Below are positions 38,396-50,223 of a stretch of 64,000 bases of DNA, piece after piece. The DNA lies in contig JAPTOF010000021.1 of the NCBI GenBank assembly GCA_028554755.1, forward strand, positions 4,823,501 through 4,887,500, written 5' to 3'. The notes below the pieces were generated by a model. The model did no database searches. It had not been told where the DNA came from and saw nothing but the letters and a program-made list of their open reading frames with translations. This DNA comes from Cordia subcordata. Lineage: Eukaryota > Streptophyta > Magnoliopsida > Boraginales > Cordiaceae. The position numbers and the translations under genes are program-made. Every line of letters begins with the position of its first letter. Position 1 is the first letter of the stretch.

Positions 38396-38770
38396 AGGCT
38401 CTGTTTCTTTTACGGAAAATAACTTGTTTTGAAAAATGTTTTTCATGAAAAAAATTTCCATTATCCGATTGTCACAATAAAATTAATTGAAAAATATTTT
38501 TAATAATACCAAAAAATATATTTATGTGCAGGGGTCGGGGCTGGCCTCAGGGGTCGGGGCTGGAGGGGCCCCCGAGACCCAGCCCCCAGCGTCGGAACCG
38601 GAGTCCCGGGCGCCAGGGGCTGGGGGCTGGGCCTTAGGCGCTAGGTTGAGAGGCGGTGGCAGGTGTGGGGGTGCGGTTGGGTGCTGGGGTAGGTGGAGAG
38701 GTTTGATAAATGTCTAAAAAATATTTTTTTATTAACATTTTCATTTTTAACAGCCAAACAACCAGAGCCT
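38396..38770 (+). mobile_element. MITE with GC-rich core, copy 2
   Basis: The termini AGGCTCTGTTTC and CCAGAGCCT are short inverted repeats. The flanking parts are AT-rich, but the core (38530-38700) is very GC-rich, with repeated GGGGTCGGGGCTGG words. It belongs to the same family as the inverted copy at 37515. The open frame through the core is not a gene. Confidence 0.65.
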
Positions 38771-39088
38771 AAATCAAACTTTTATCTCCAAAACAAGTAA
38801 AAGATCAAGCACATGCGAGAAGGCAAGATAGAAAAAGTGTTGAACGTTAATGGTATTTTAGTCATTTGGGTATGATTTACCCACCTGAGCCTATGCATTT
38901 CCGTTGAAATTCTCGTCTTTCTCACTCTTAACATTCCTCCCACGGAACCACCCCGCCCCCACGCCACCCCACCGCACTCCACCTCTCTAATTCTCTACTT
39001 CATCTCCGACACAACTTTGAAAAACAACTTACTATAAAGTTTCCAAATCCCAATCCTCAATTGCTGTCCGCAACCCCTCCTCAACAAG

Positions 39089-39749
39089 GTATGATGATCA
39101 TGGTCACTGATCTTCACTCTTTCATATTCATCAACTTGTGTTGTTTCCTTATGTGCTACTACTTGTGTCAACGGTTTAGTCTTTGTCAACTTTAATGGTC
39201 CATGTTCTCGTTTTTGTTCTTTTACTATAAATTCTAATTCGGTTGAGGTTGATGTTTCTTCGTTTTCTTGAAGTACATGTCACAAGAAGTGGTAATTGCA
39301 TGATTCTTGTTTAGTTACATTTTTTACTATATTTGGTTGTGATTGATATATTAATAATAATCATCATCATCATCATCAGAATAATAAAAACGACATGATG
39401 AACAGTTTCAAGCTTGACCCTTTTTGGGAACTCTCTTGGGGTTTTTCTAACTGATCATTTAAAGTTGGTTTTTCCATTGTCTCCATTTGTGGAGATAGTT
39501 TTAGAACTTCCGTGTTGAATAGTTCGGTGCATAAAACTTTCGCTATACGGTGTTCAGGAATGTTTATTGGTTTGCAGTCTTGTAATTTCTACGAATCCAA
39601 TCTTGTCTATTGACAATTTTATCATTTGTGCCAAAATGCCCCGGCCTTCTATATAGATAGTACAAGTGAATGGAGATATTTTGTTGGTTTATGTTTGATT
39701 TGTTATAGATTGTGATTTAACTGAAGTTGTGTTGTCTGCTTTCCTTAAG
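39089..39749 (+). other. probable 5'UTR intron of the WVD2-like gene
   Basis: A donor AAG|GTATGATG at 39089 follows a pyrimidine/adenine-rich leader (about 38970-39088). An acceptor CTTAAG at 39744-39749 lies 14 bases before the ATG. Leader introns are common in this family; this one is inferred from splice signals only. Confidence 0.5.
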
Positions 39750-39763
39750 ATCCTTTTGCGTAA

Positions 39764-42700
39764 ATGGAATCTGGAAATGGGGTTGCAGCAGAAAATGATA
39801 AGCATGTGGCAACTGAGAAAGTTAATGAGGAAGGACCAGATGTGGATGGAAAAAAAGAGGACGAAAATGCGAGCGAAAATGAACAATCCTGTGGGAATGG
39901 AGTACATGAAAATGTGAACGAGGACAATGAGAAACTTATTGAGTGTGGGCCAGAAGGTGAAGTGTGTCGGACTGCCAAGAGTAAATTATCCACTGATGGT
40001 AAAGCTTATAATGGTAGTACTACAAAGAGCACTAAAGTGGTCAAGGACAAACCAAATGTCAGGGGCTCAATTGCATTTGGTCGTGGCGCAACTAGGCCGG
40101 CCTTGATGCAGAGTCTCTCATTTCCTGCAAAAGGTCTTCCTTCTGATGCAATGAGGAAGAGCATTGACGTGTACCCAGTGAAATCGGATGCTAGACAGTC
40201 CCGGAAAACTGGGGAGAAGGCTGAGGGCTTAGTTTTGAAGGACAGGGTCACTTCAACTTCTCGTCTGAGCACAGCCAGCAAGGAAGCAAAGACTATAGTA
40301 AATTCAAAGAGTGAGAATAAAAATGAAAGTGGGGCAGCCACCAGACGAAAGTCTCTTCCAAGCCTTCAAAAGTCCATGGTAAAGTCTCGTCTTTTGTGGT
40401 CTTTTTCCCTTTGCTGCTCATGCATAAATCATCTTCATGTGGTGTTTCTCTCTTTCCAAAACAGTCTGGCAAGTTTGTTTCTGCTAATGGAATGTCAAAC
40501 AACACGCAAACTGTAGTGTAAGTCGTCATGCTCTGCGTAATTCAGTTAACTTTGTTCCACTTGACTTTGGTTCTATGTTATTTACATATGCAATGTTAAG
40601 TTTCTGATCATGTATAGGAGAAGTTCTATTAATAGGATAAGAAACTACATTGCAGATCGAAACCTAAAAGTGCAGTGCCTCTGAGAGAGGATGAAGATGC
40701 CCATTCTACCACTTCATCGTATTGTTCTTGCCTTAAATCTGCTATTCTCTTTTTGCTTTCCCCCTTTAATTCCTTCGTAGTGTTTTATTTAGTAATTATC
40801 ATCTTCATAATTTATACTGTCATCAGTAGTGCCACTCCTCGTGGTCAGCGGAGAAGTTCTGTCCCTGGATTTTCCTCCAGGTTGGAAGAACGTGCTGAAA
40901 AACGAAAAGAGGTATACGCTGCATATTGAGTTACTCTCATTCTTACTCTTTTATTCTTTGAATTTTATTCAATGTTCTTTCAAGATTTTTGATATGATTA
41001 GACATGCCAAGATTACTAAACCTTCTTTATGTTGATCAGTTCTTCTCAAAGATAGAGGAGAAGATACATGCAAGGGAGGTAGAAAAAAGCAACTTGCAAG
41101 CAAAATCAAGGGTGCGAGGAATTATTGATTACTGAGAGAGATTTTATTATTGGTTATGGAAAAGTTATTTTACTCAGTCAAGGTCATGAGTTGACCTTTT
41201 CCACGTCTCCTTTGAACTCATTTGCTGTTCCTTTTGGAATTTGATGCAGGAAGACCAAGAAGCAGAGATAAAACAATTAAGAAAGAGTTTGACATTTAAA
41301 GCCACACCTATGCCAAATTTCTATAAAGAACCTCCTCCAAAAGTAGAACTGAAGAAGGTAATTATATTTGTTTTTGTTTATTTTCCTGACAATGGAATCT
41401 CAATATGATTAGTTTCTGTAGTATAGCATATTTACAGAACTGAAGAAGGTAGTATATTCGTTTTGTATATTTTCCTGACACTGCAATCTTAATATGATTA
41501 GTTTCTGTCGTGTAGCACATTGACGCTTCTGGAATCTTCTATTACTGAAGGAAATATTATAAATTGCTTACTGAACCCAACTGTTCTTTTCTTTTGCCCA
41601 CAATAGTGTAGATTATTTTTCCCAATGTGCAACATATAGATGTCTCAGTGCATTCAACTAATAGAGCTGTAATCTGGTATGCTTGTAACCAACACCATCC
41701 TAAGTTTTAATTATATGAATTATGTAATTGAACAGAGACTCTGCATGTTATGCCCCAAAATTTCTGTGTTTTAGTTCTACATTTGCTATTTGTGGCGCAT
41801 CTTAAGGACGTGTTTTGAAAATTTCTGGTGTTAATTCAGAAAAGTGTTTGTAGGCTTGGAAACTAGATCCATTAAATCAAAAGGCTTTACTTCGATAATT
41901 GATATATGGCTCCCACCATTTACTAATAATAGACGGAAGTAATGTGAAAAGATGTTGTGACACATCGTGCAGATTCTTTAATATGCTAGGAGGAAAATTT
42001 AAATATCTGCTAGATGTGCAGCGCATGATTTTCTTCTACATGTGATCTGTCCTTTAGCATTACGTATATAAGTCATATATCAGCATTAGGCATAATTTTA
42101 TTATAGTGTAAAACACATCTGCTGATTGTTCAAATAACCACTGTATAATGCATCTATCTGCATTATCATTGGCACTGGTCTTGTCTTCAAGTTTACACTA
42201 CTTTGTTCTTTGTTTTCACTTATATAACAGCAGTAGGATTAAGTTTCCACTTTACAGCATTTGGTAAAACAGTAAGTGATTTGTTTCATTTTCCACTTGA
42301 AGTTTAACTTGTTAGCACTATTCCAGATGGTCCTTGATATAAATTTAATTAGCTATAATCTTTCTCTTTCCTCTGTGAATCAGTTGGTCTGGATTTACCC
42401 ACATAAGCATCGTCTTACTAGATATTTCTAGTTCTGCAGATACCAACAACACGTGCAATATCTCCCAAGCTTGGAAGGCATAAAATCTCTGCCTCTGCTA
42501 GTAACCATTCCCCAGAAGGTCTTAGCCCTCGAGTCATCAAAGACCAAGGCAAATCACCAAGGGCTTTAACAGGAAAGGGTGATAAGAGCATTGCCACTTC
42601 AATGAAGCTGACCAAAAATGCACAATCCAAAACTCTCTCTCGAGACTCTTTGGGCACTAAAACTGAAGGAAAGCCTGTCAAAGCTAAAGTGAAAGCTGCA

Positions 42701-42892
42701 GAAGCAAAGAGCCAGGATGAGAATGCTTGGGTGGAGAAATCGATAGAAATTTCTAATCAACCTTTGGGCAATGCTCAAGATGAAGAGCAGGCAGACATAA
42801 AACCCACAGAGCATTCTAATGAAGGCAATGATTCGACTTTGGCTCCATCCAATCCAGAGAATTTGCCTCCTGAAGTTACTGTTGAAGGTTAA
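39764..42892 (+). CDS. WVD2-like / TPX2-domain microtubule-associated protein
   Basis: Seven coding exons (39764-40378, 40465-40517, 40656-40718, 40827-40911, 41040-41111, 41250-41357, 42440-42892) keep frame and give 482 residues. The N-terminal 200 residues are acidic, then Ser/Lys-rich ([12 protein letters not shown]). The TPX2/KLEEL domain spans about residues 258-330: [65 protein letters not shown]. The C-terminus is Lys/Ser-rich and disordered. In the family this domain binds and bundles microtubules and helps control anisotropic cell growth. Length and exon pattern fit the WDL4-7 type. The exon 6-intron 6 border is partly duplicated just downstream. Confidence 0.92.
41346..41520 (+). 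repeat. 91-bp tandem duplication of an exon-intron junction
   Basis: GAACTGAAGAAGGTA at 41346-41360 recurs at 41437-41451, and the following intron text is alignable (TTTTCCTGACA, AATATGATTAGTTTCTGT). The last 12 bases of exon 6 and its donor are therefore present twice, 91 bases apart. Confidence 0.8.
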
Positions 42893-44047
42893 GGGACATT
42901 AATTACAAAAATTATACTTGCAGATGTTTAAAGTATTAAGCTGTATTGAGTTGTGAATAGGTTGTTTTTATGTACTTGTAAAGGCTGAATAGTTACATTT
43001 TCACATAGTAGTTTGTTTTTTACCCTCAAAATCGAGTATTCAATTGTATAATCTGTTGTTTTGTTGAACTCTATTAATTCCTATATATAATATATCTTAC
43101 TTTCTTATATATGGTCTTCTAATACTTTCTGCACAAAGCTCTTCTTGGTATGATTGTGGTATTGCAACTATAGATATCAAGACTTTGTGTTTGACTAGTT
43201 AATTCATCTAGTGCTCGGACACTTGGATTATTTGCTACACAACTTTGCTTTAGAGCCTACTATTGCGTGATTTTGGCTATAAAACTGGAGATATATATCC
43301 TTGAACTCCCTGATCTAGCACGATTTATATTGAACGCAAACCATCGAAATGATCCGTCCTCCATCCTCTACAGGATTGGGCAGGGATCACCGTTGCTTAT
43401 GGAGATGAGCAGAGACTAACTACTAGTGTCACACCTCTGAGCACAAACCCCTAGGCATGCGAGTGATACTAATGTTGTAAGCATAACTAATAACTACTTG
43501 AGCTCTCTTATTAGCTTGACCAAAATGGTCAATCCAAGTTATTAGTTATATTTACTCTACCTACTTACAAATAAGTCACAAATCACGGAAGTACTAGTTC
43601 TATTAAGATTTATACACATCAATAAGAAAAATTGCACCGGAATCTTATTTCTTTCACTCAAAAATAAATAAAGTGAGCATACAACGCAGAGTGTTAAAGC
43701 ATACCATATTTTGTCATTCACGAACAACCACGTCTTGATTCTCAAACATTTTCAAATGGTATCCCCAAAGAAATCCGCAAACTGGCATGAATGAGCGAAT
43801 AAGGTGTTGCCTTGCAAAGCTTCAACGAGTTAGCTAAGAGTACATGTACCAAGAACAAAATAAAACAAAGGATACAAAGGTGATCACAAATCAGGAATCA
43901 AGAGTGATTTTTATGGAGTTATCACCTCATCTAAATGTTCAAATTTGTAAAAAAGATTTGGTTATATTTATTTATTATATTTAATACGCCCCTCATATAT
44001 AGTGTGATTTGTTTAGAATTTATATGTAAACAATTTAATACACTTGA
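42893..44047. other. intergenic between WVD2-like gene and P450
   Basis: It holds the convergent 3' flanks of both genes. No other gene or clear mobile element is recognised. Confidence 0.5.
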
Positions 44048-45663
44048 TCATATGTGCAATCGATAACACGGGATAGCTATTAGATGCTTGGCCCTTGACA
44101 CCGCGAAACCAAAATGTTCAGTCATATCCAAATCTAGCGGCATCATGTCATCTGGAAGCTTCCAATCAAAGCAATGTGCCAATTGTGCTACAACTAGCTG
44201 AACAACAGTAAGGCCAAGTTGCATGCCAGGGGAACTTCTCCTGCCCGAACCAATGGGGATAAGTTGGAAATCGTGCCCCCGAACATCTATATTTCTGTCC
44301 ATAAATCTCCCAGGAATGAATTTTTCTGGATCGCTCCATACAATAGGGTCTCGCCCGATTGCCCGTGCATTCACGAAAATTTGTGATTTTTTTGGTATGT
44401 GGAAGCCGTGAACCGTGCAATCTTCCATAGCGTCGTGAGGGAGTAGCAATGGTCCTACAGGATGGAGCCTCAGGGACTCCTTCACCACCATTTCCAAATA
44501 CTTTAGACTATCCAAATCCGACTCTTCAACCATCCTGTTCCTTCCTACTACTCGGTCCAATTCTTGTTGGACTTTATTTATTACTTGTGGGTGCCTCAAG
44601 AGCTCCGAGAGAGTCCACTCAATTACTGTTGCTGAAGTGTCCGTTGAAGCTGTAAGCATGTCCTGCCATGGAGATTATCATATCAATTGAGTAGCTAGAG
44701 TGAATAGATGAAAATTGTGCTTTTTCTGAAAAATATTTTTATGCAAATCAAATAGATCCTGTGTGTACAAGCAATGGATTTTCTACATACCATCAAAACC
44801 GCTTTGAGATGGCGCCGATCAAACTCAAAATCAGCTTCTCCAGATTTCAAAATGGCCAGCATGGTGTCAACAAAGTCCTTGGTTTGATCCGAGTTTTCCG
44901 ATCGCTCATGTTCATCAATGATTTTCTCCAAGAATGCATCAAAAATCTTGCTAACAGCCTTCACGTGCCGTGTCAAACCCTGAATATCAAGTGCACTAAG
45001 AAAGGGAAAATAATCAGCAAGATTTGGAGAAGCCGCGACGTGCATAGCCTCCTGCATCACAGCCCTGAGCCCTCTTCGATCAATATCCTCATCAACCGAA
45101 CACCATTCTGCAAGTCATCTCAAAACTCAGAGATGAAACTTTGCTGCTAACATCAACAGCAACGCCATCTTGCGCGGCCTGTTTGAGTGTTTCAACCAAA
45201 AGACCAACCTCTTCCCTCCTCATAGCCTGGAAGGAATTGATTTTCAGGTTACTGAGCAACTCCAACTTGCAGATTTTACGCATTTTTCGCCAATAAGGAC
45301 CGTATGGAGCGAAAACCATATTCGTCTGCTCGTATGCCATGTGCTTGCAAGCCTGAGTGAGTGGCCTACTAGCAAAAACAAGATCATGAGTCTTGAGGAA
45401 CTGCTCTGCTGCTTGAGTGATGAAACAATGATGGTTGGGACTACTCCAAACTGCATATACATGATCGGGCCGTGTTTCCGGGCCAGCTTATGCAAGTCCC
45501 TGTGAGGATTCTTTCCCAAAAGATGGAGATGTCCCAAAATGGGAAGCCCTCTTGGGCCTGGAGGTAATCTCTTATTATTCTTCTTCCTCCTCTTTTTCGG
45601 CACAAGACGATCAAGCAGAGCGGCTAATGCAAGCACTACGAGTATTTTCCAAATCCAAGCCAT
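44048..45663 (-). pseudogene. cytochrome P450 (CYP71/736-like) pseudogene
   Basis: Two exons on the minus strand, 45663-44791 and 44662-44048, with a proper GT..AG intron. The order is an N-terminal anchor (MAWIWKILVVLALAALLDRL), a proline hinge (KRLPPGPRGLPILGHLHLLG), the I-helix with STDTS, the K-helix KESLRLHP, a PERF-like region (FIPGRF) and the heme loop. Damage: a one-base loss near 45418 shifts the frame before [19 protein letters not shown] short deletion near 45095 shifts it again after RMVFG, giving immediate stops. In the heme loop, GSGRRSSPG has Ser where P450s have the thiolate Cys; the codon is TCC where TGC is expected (middle base 44232). The product, if made, could not bind heme normally. 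Confidence 0.88.
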
Positions 45664-45717
45664 GCTAAATTTGTTGCTTTTGCTTTGTTATGTCGTAGCT
45701 GAAATGGTTGCAGTTGA

Positions 45718-45725
45718 TTTATATA
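45718..45725 (-). promoter_or_regulatory. TATA box of the P450 pseudogene
   Basis: The minus strand reads TATATAAA 55 bases before the ATG at 45663. Confidence 0.55.
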
Positions 45726-46732
45726 AAAGTTTGTTGCCCGTGATAAAAGAATTAGCTGGGCACAAACATGCAAAACAAACCTGGAAGTTTTGAGATTTGA
45801 TGAAAGTTGCCTTCTCATGACTATGTCAGAGATAGCAAAGTGCTTATTTGTTGCTTAGATGGAGATTTCTGCGATGCCGACCTGTTAGCAGAGCTAATCC
45901 TTGGCGTCCATCCTACGGTGTAAACCAAATAAGGTTCGCTCTGCAATGATCTAGGATAACTCTTAAATCCGGCAATCATCCCTGCTATCCTTACACACAT
46001 GGTGGCCCCTGCTTGTTTTTTGGGCTTGGATGATGCTGGTTTTAAATATTTTCCATGATCTAGACCCAGGGTTGGCCGGCTTATGAACAATTTGAGCCTA
46101 ATTAACTAGCTTTTAATTTTTAAATAGGTGATGAAAGTGTTAGTATATTGGTCTAAGTTGGGTTGACAGTTGATGCCTTCTTTTGGTGTAATTTTTGAAA
46201 TTATCAATATCAAGTTCCTCCTTATTTAGTCATATATATATATATATATATATATGCGAATAAATTGAGTACGAATTTCACACGAAATTGATGTGAGACG
46301 ATGCATCACACTATTATTGAGCAATATAGTTTTTTTTTTTTTTTTTTTTTAAGTCGGTAAGTGATATTCGGCAATATAGTTAATTGTATGTGTAGGACAT
46401 GCAATTGACTAATTGAATGGTTCAACTTTTGGTGCCGCCGTACAAGTCCGAATTTCATAACAAATATGGGATTTTTAGAATCGTTCAAACGTTGGGCTGG
46501 CGTCATATAATAGCATCACTAAGTTTGATAACGAACTGGTAAATAACCCGTGTAATGCACGGGTGTCTATATAAACATCTAAATTTAATTAGTAATTTGA
46601 TAATAATTTATATTATTATTTTGTTGAATGTATATAACTATAACTAAGATTACACTAATGGAATCATGTAATATAATTTATGTAGAATTTATTTCCTTTG
46701 TTTAAAAAAATATAAAGTAAAGAATTGAAGTC

Positions 46733-47040
46733 TTCAATTCTTTATACATGCTTTCAGGTTTTGGGAAAAGTAAAAACATTTGTAACACATTTAAAAATGT
46801 GTGTAGACATATTAAAATTTTGAAAATGTGAAATGAAAAACAACTTCATAAATGTGCAGAAAACAAATCTAATATCAAACACCAAATTCAATTCTTTATA
46901 CATGCTTTCAGGTTTTGGGAAAAGTAAAAACATTTGTAACACATTTAAAAATGTTTGTAGACATATTAAAATTTTTAAAATGTGAAATGAAAAACAACTT
47001 CATAAATGTGCAGAAAACAAATCTAATATCAAACACCAAA
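46733..47040. repeat. 154-bp tandem duplication
   Basis: Units 46733-46886 and 46887-47040 are nearly identical, each starting TTCAATTCTTTATACATGCT and ending ATATCAAACACCAAA. The paralogous flank copy near 60.5-60.7 kb has one unit. Confidence 0.9.
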
Positions 47041-47158
47041 CTACTGTTTTTTTAGTACATTAATGTATGAGGATCATACAGTAACAAAATGATTAATAAT
47101 ATTTCCATAAGTTTTTGACCTTTAATTTTATTACAAAGGTGTAGAATTAAAAAAAAAA

Positions 47159-47588
47159 GAAGGTAAAATATACATTACCCCTGTAGTTTGTACAATTAGT
47201 TTATTATCCCTTATGTTTTAAAACTTACCACATTACTCCATATACTTTCTAAAAAGTGGCACATAATATCCTACTTTTATGTTTTTCATTTAAATTAACT
47301 TATTGTGCATCATAATTTTTTTTTTTTTTTGCATCTATGGGCATTAAAACTTGTAATGTGTTATACATTTCTACAAAGATACATAATTTTTAGCTAACGA
47401 TAAATAAATAATAACAGAAAAAGAGATAATGTGCGACCTTTTAAAAAGTACAAAGGAACAATGTTGTAAGTGTTAAAAACATAGGAGGATAATCAACTAA
47501 TTAGACAAATCACAAAGGAGTAATCAGCTAACTAGATAAACCTCAAAGAGTTAACGTGCCACCTTTTATAGAGCATAGGAGAGTAATA
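47159..47588. mobile_element. MITE-like insertion with long inverted repeats
   Basis: ATTACCCCTGTAGTTTGTAC followed by AATTAGTTTATTATCC on the left is matched by the reverse complement of the right part (ATTACTCCTTTGTGATTTGT, CTAATTAGTTGATTATCC). The whole block is missing at the equivalent point in flank copy 2 (about 60845), which confirms it as an insertion. No coding capacity. Confidence 0.65.
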
Positions 47589-49555
47589 TAAAATATTAAA
47601 AATTGAATTGGTTAAGGAATCTTTTATCATAGATTAAATTTAAAATAAAATAAAATAAAGTAGTGTGTCTGGGTACGCAGACGTTACATTCACGTAGAAT
47701 GACTATTAGATGTGATTGCAAAGCTAGACAAAAAAAATTGCTCATGTGTAATTAAGAGGTACGATATGTGGTACGTAATATTGAACATTATGTACAATAC
47801 ATTATGATAAAAGAAAATTTATTACACTGACCTAAGTAAACCAAACGTTATTGCATTATGTTTAGTCATATATCATATATTTAAGTAATTTATTAAAGTA
47901 CAAATATTCAAAAATAATATTTGATTTTATGACTTACATATAAATGAAGTTGTTAAGTATAATAAATAAAAAATAACCAAATCTTTACTACAAAGTTTAA
48001 GCTTTTAGATGAGTTGGTAAATCTAATATGGTATCCATGTCATGGGTTCCGATTGTTTGTCTTCTTGCATGTTAGGTTTGAGTCATATTTGTATTAGATT
48101 TGGAGTCTATTTTGAGTAATTTCACTAGTTTGAGTTTCAGTTTAGTTTTGAACCACATTTACTTAATTTAGTGTTATTTTAGTTATTTTTAGGGCGATCT
48201 AATGAAAAAGATGGCTAGAGCAAAGAAAATTCATGCTGAGAGTAGTTACTAGAGAACAAAAATGCAAGAAAATGTCGAACTTGGCTAAGAGCTTCCCATC
48301 TAGATGGGAGATTTTCCTATCTACAAGGCTATCAGAGCCGAAGAAAAGCATTTCAGGCAGAGAGCGTCCCATCTAGTGGGGAGAATCTGCCATCTAGATA
48401 GGGTTGGGCCTGTAAAGAATGTGTGCAACAGTGATTTTGGGCCAATTTTACCTTGTTTTAAGGGTCCACCTAAAGCTATTTAAGGCCTTTTTAACCTAAT
48501 TAAAGGGAGGAATGTTCTACACCTAGGGAGACCATATTACACCTTGGAGAACAAGTTTGGACGTACTTGAGGGGAGAAACATCAAGATTTTTGCATATTT
48601 GAAGCTTTCATAAGAGAGTTTTTTATTCTTTCTCTCTCTCTATTACTCTCTCTTTGCTATATTTCAACTTTAAAATACTTTGGAGATGCTTTTGATGGCT
48701 GTGTTGAACTAATTTCTTATTCTAGGATTACAATGGACTCTTTTGTCAGTTAATTGAGTTTTTATTTCCATTCTATTCCATCTTTGATCAAGTATTGGAT
48801 TATTTATTCGTTCTTGTCTGTATTGTTATTTAATAGCCTGACCAACTATTAATTTGATAGAACTAAATAGAATTGAAAAATGAAATTGGGTTCTAAGCCT
48901 AAAACAAATAACCTTTATTCGAATTAATCCAAGTGGATAACATTAATTTGATTCGTAATTAGTATAGACATATACCTAATTACCCTAGCTAGCCAATTTA
49001 GGGCTAATCTTAATCAGTTTAATTTAATCCTTTGGCATAGACATATAGCCTTTGGTTTAGATTGAATTAGTTCTTTAATTGCTTAACAGAGGGTTAAAGA
49101 AATAATTGTTCCCCAGGTTAGTAATCAAACTCAATTAGAATGGATGGAATGAGAATAAATCAATTGACTTGGCATTAGATGAAATTATAGTCCTAGGTGT
49201 TCTCCAATTGATTCCATTATTTATTTAAATTGCTTTGCTATTTGATATCAAGTATTTAATTCTAGCAAACCCTGTTATAAACGATTTGACTAGGATTGGG
49301 AGTAAGAGTTGGAGATTAACATCAAAATTAGTTAACGCTCCTCGAGGGAACGATCTTTACTCGTCATTATATTGCTTGTGCAATATGTATACTTTGGTGT
49401 GCGATATTTGGCATCAAGTTTTTGGTGCCATTGTCTGGGAGCCAATTACTAATTTTTGTTTGTTGACATTGACACATTTATTCTTTGCCTAGCTTAAATT
49501 TTTTTTTGCTTTGTTTTACACGTACCCTTGGTTTGTGTATGTGCAAGAACCAAAA

Positions 49556-49821
49556 TCCAGAGTTACTGCACTTGATTTGGAGGTTGAGAGGACCTTGCGG
49601 AAGCTAAAGAAGCTTAGTATTCAATCTGAAAAATGGAGATAGTTGAAGAAAACAATCAATAAGAAGTTGAGAAGTCTATTATGGATTATGCTGTGCCACA
49701 CATCAACTCTCTAAAGTCAAGTATTCGGAGACTAGCAATAGTAGCCAACAACTTTGAAATTAAGCCAGCTATGATTCAGACGCTTGAGGAGAACCAGTTT
49801 CATTGGTTGTCCCATGAAGAT
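49556..49821 (+). pseudogene. Athila-like gag, 5' piece
   Basis: It reads RLAIVANNFEIKPAMIQTLE and ENQFHWLSHED, the conserved gag core of Athila-like elements, then is cut by the copia insertion at AAGAT. The upstream part (49556-49680) contains stops. Confidence 0.75.
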
Positions 49822-50152
49822 TGTTGGGGAAAAACATGCACACACGAAGAATACAAGAAGAAAACAGATACAAGAAAATTATGTGGTTTAACCTTGAAGC
49901 CTACGTCCACGGGCAACAGAGAACAATTTATTATTGATCACGAATACTACAAGGCTTACTTTGGTTTCTCTCACCCCCACCAAACACAATGAGTATTGCC
50001 ACATATTTATAGTGCAAAGGTTTCCTAAAACCTATTAAGCAAAAAAGGAAACTAATTAATTATGTGCTAGAAAGGTAATAAGCTAATAAGGTAACATGCA
50101 CAAAAGGTAATTTGCTATTCTTGTTGCCCAAGAATACGGGCCACATTCAACA
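49822..50152 (-). repeat. 3' LTR of the copia element
   Basis: 331 bp, TGTTGGGG..ATTCAACA on the plus strand, collinear with the other LTR apart from scattered substitutions. Confidence 0.93.
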
Positions 50153-50223
50153 AATCTCCACCTTAGCACGTATTCGCTCCAATCAACACACCATTGTCCC
50201 TACTGCCAACTGCCCCTAAGGGC

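Larger units (their letters stand above)
45715..47705. repeat. P450 upstream flank, copy 1 of a direct segmental duplication
   Basis: It is alignable with 58822-60945 in the same orientation. Shared words include GTTGCCTTCTCATGACTATG, GTGCTTATTTGTTGCTTA, GGCTGGCGTCATA and ACATTACATTCACGT-like text. This copy has an extra 154-bp tandem duplication and an extra MITE-like insertion. It lacks the SINE and Tourist-like insertions of copy 2. Confidence 0.85.

Noticed and set aside
38487..38717. 76-codon Gly/Ala-rich open frame
   Set aside because: It runs through the GC-rich core of a MITE. Long frames are expected in such composition and no start context or splice sites support it.
44223..45150. 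plus-strand open frames opposite the P450
   Set aside because: Shadows of the P450 exons; no independent domain.
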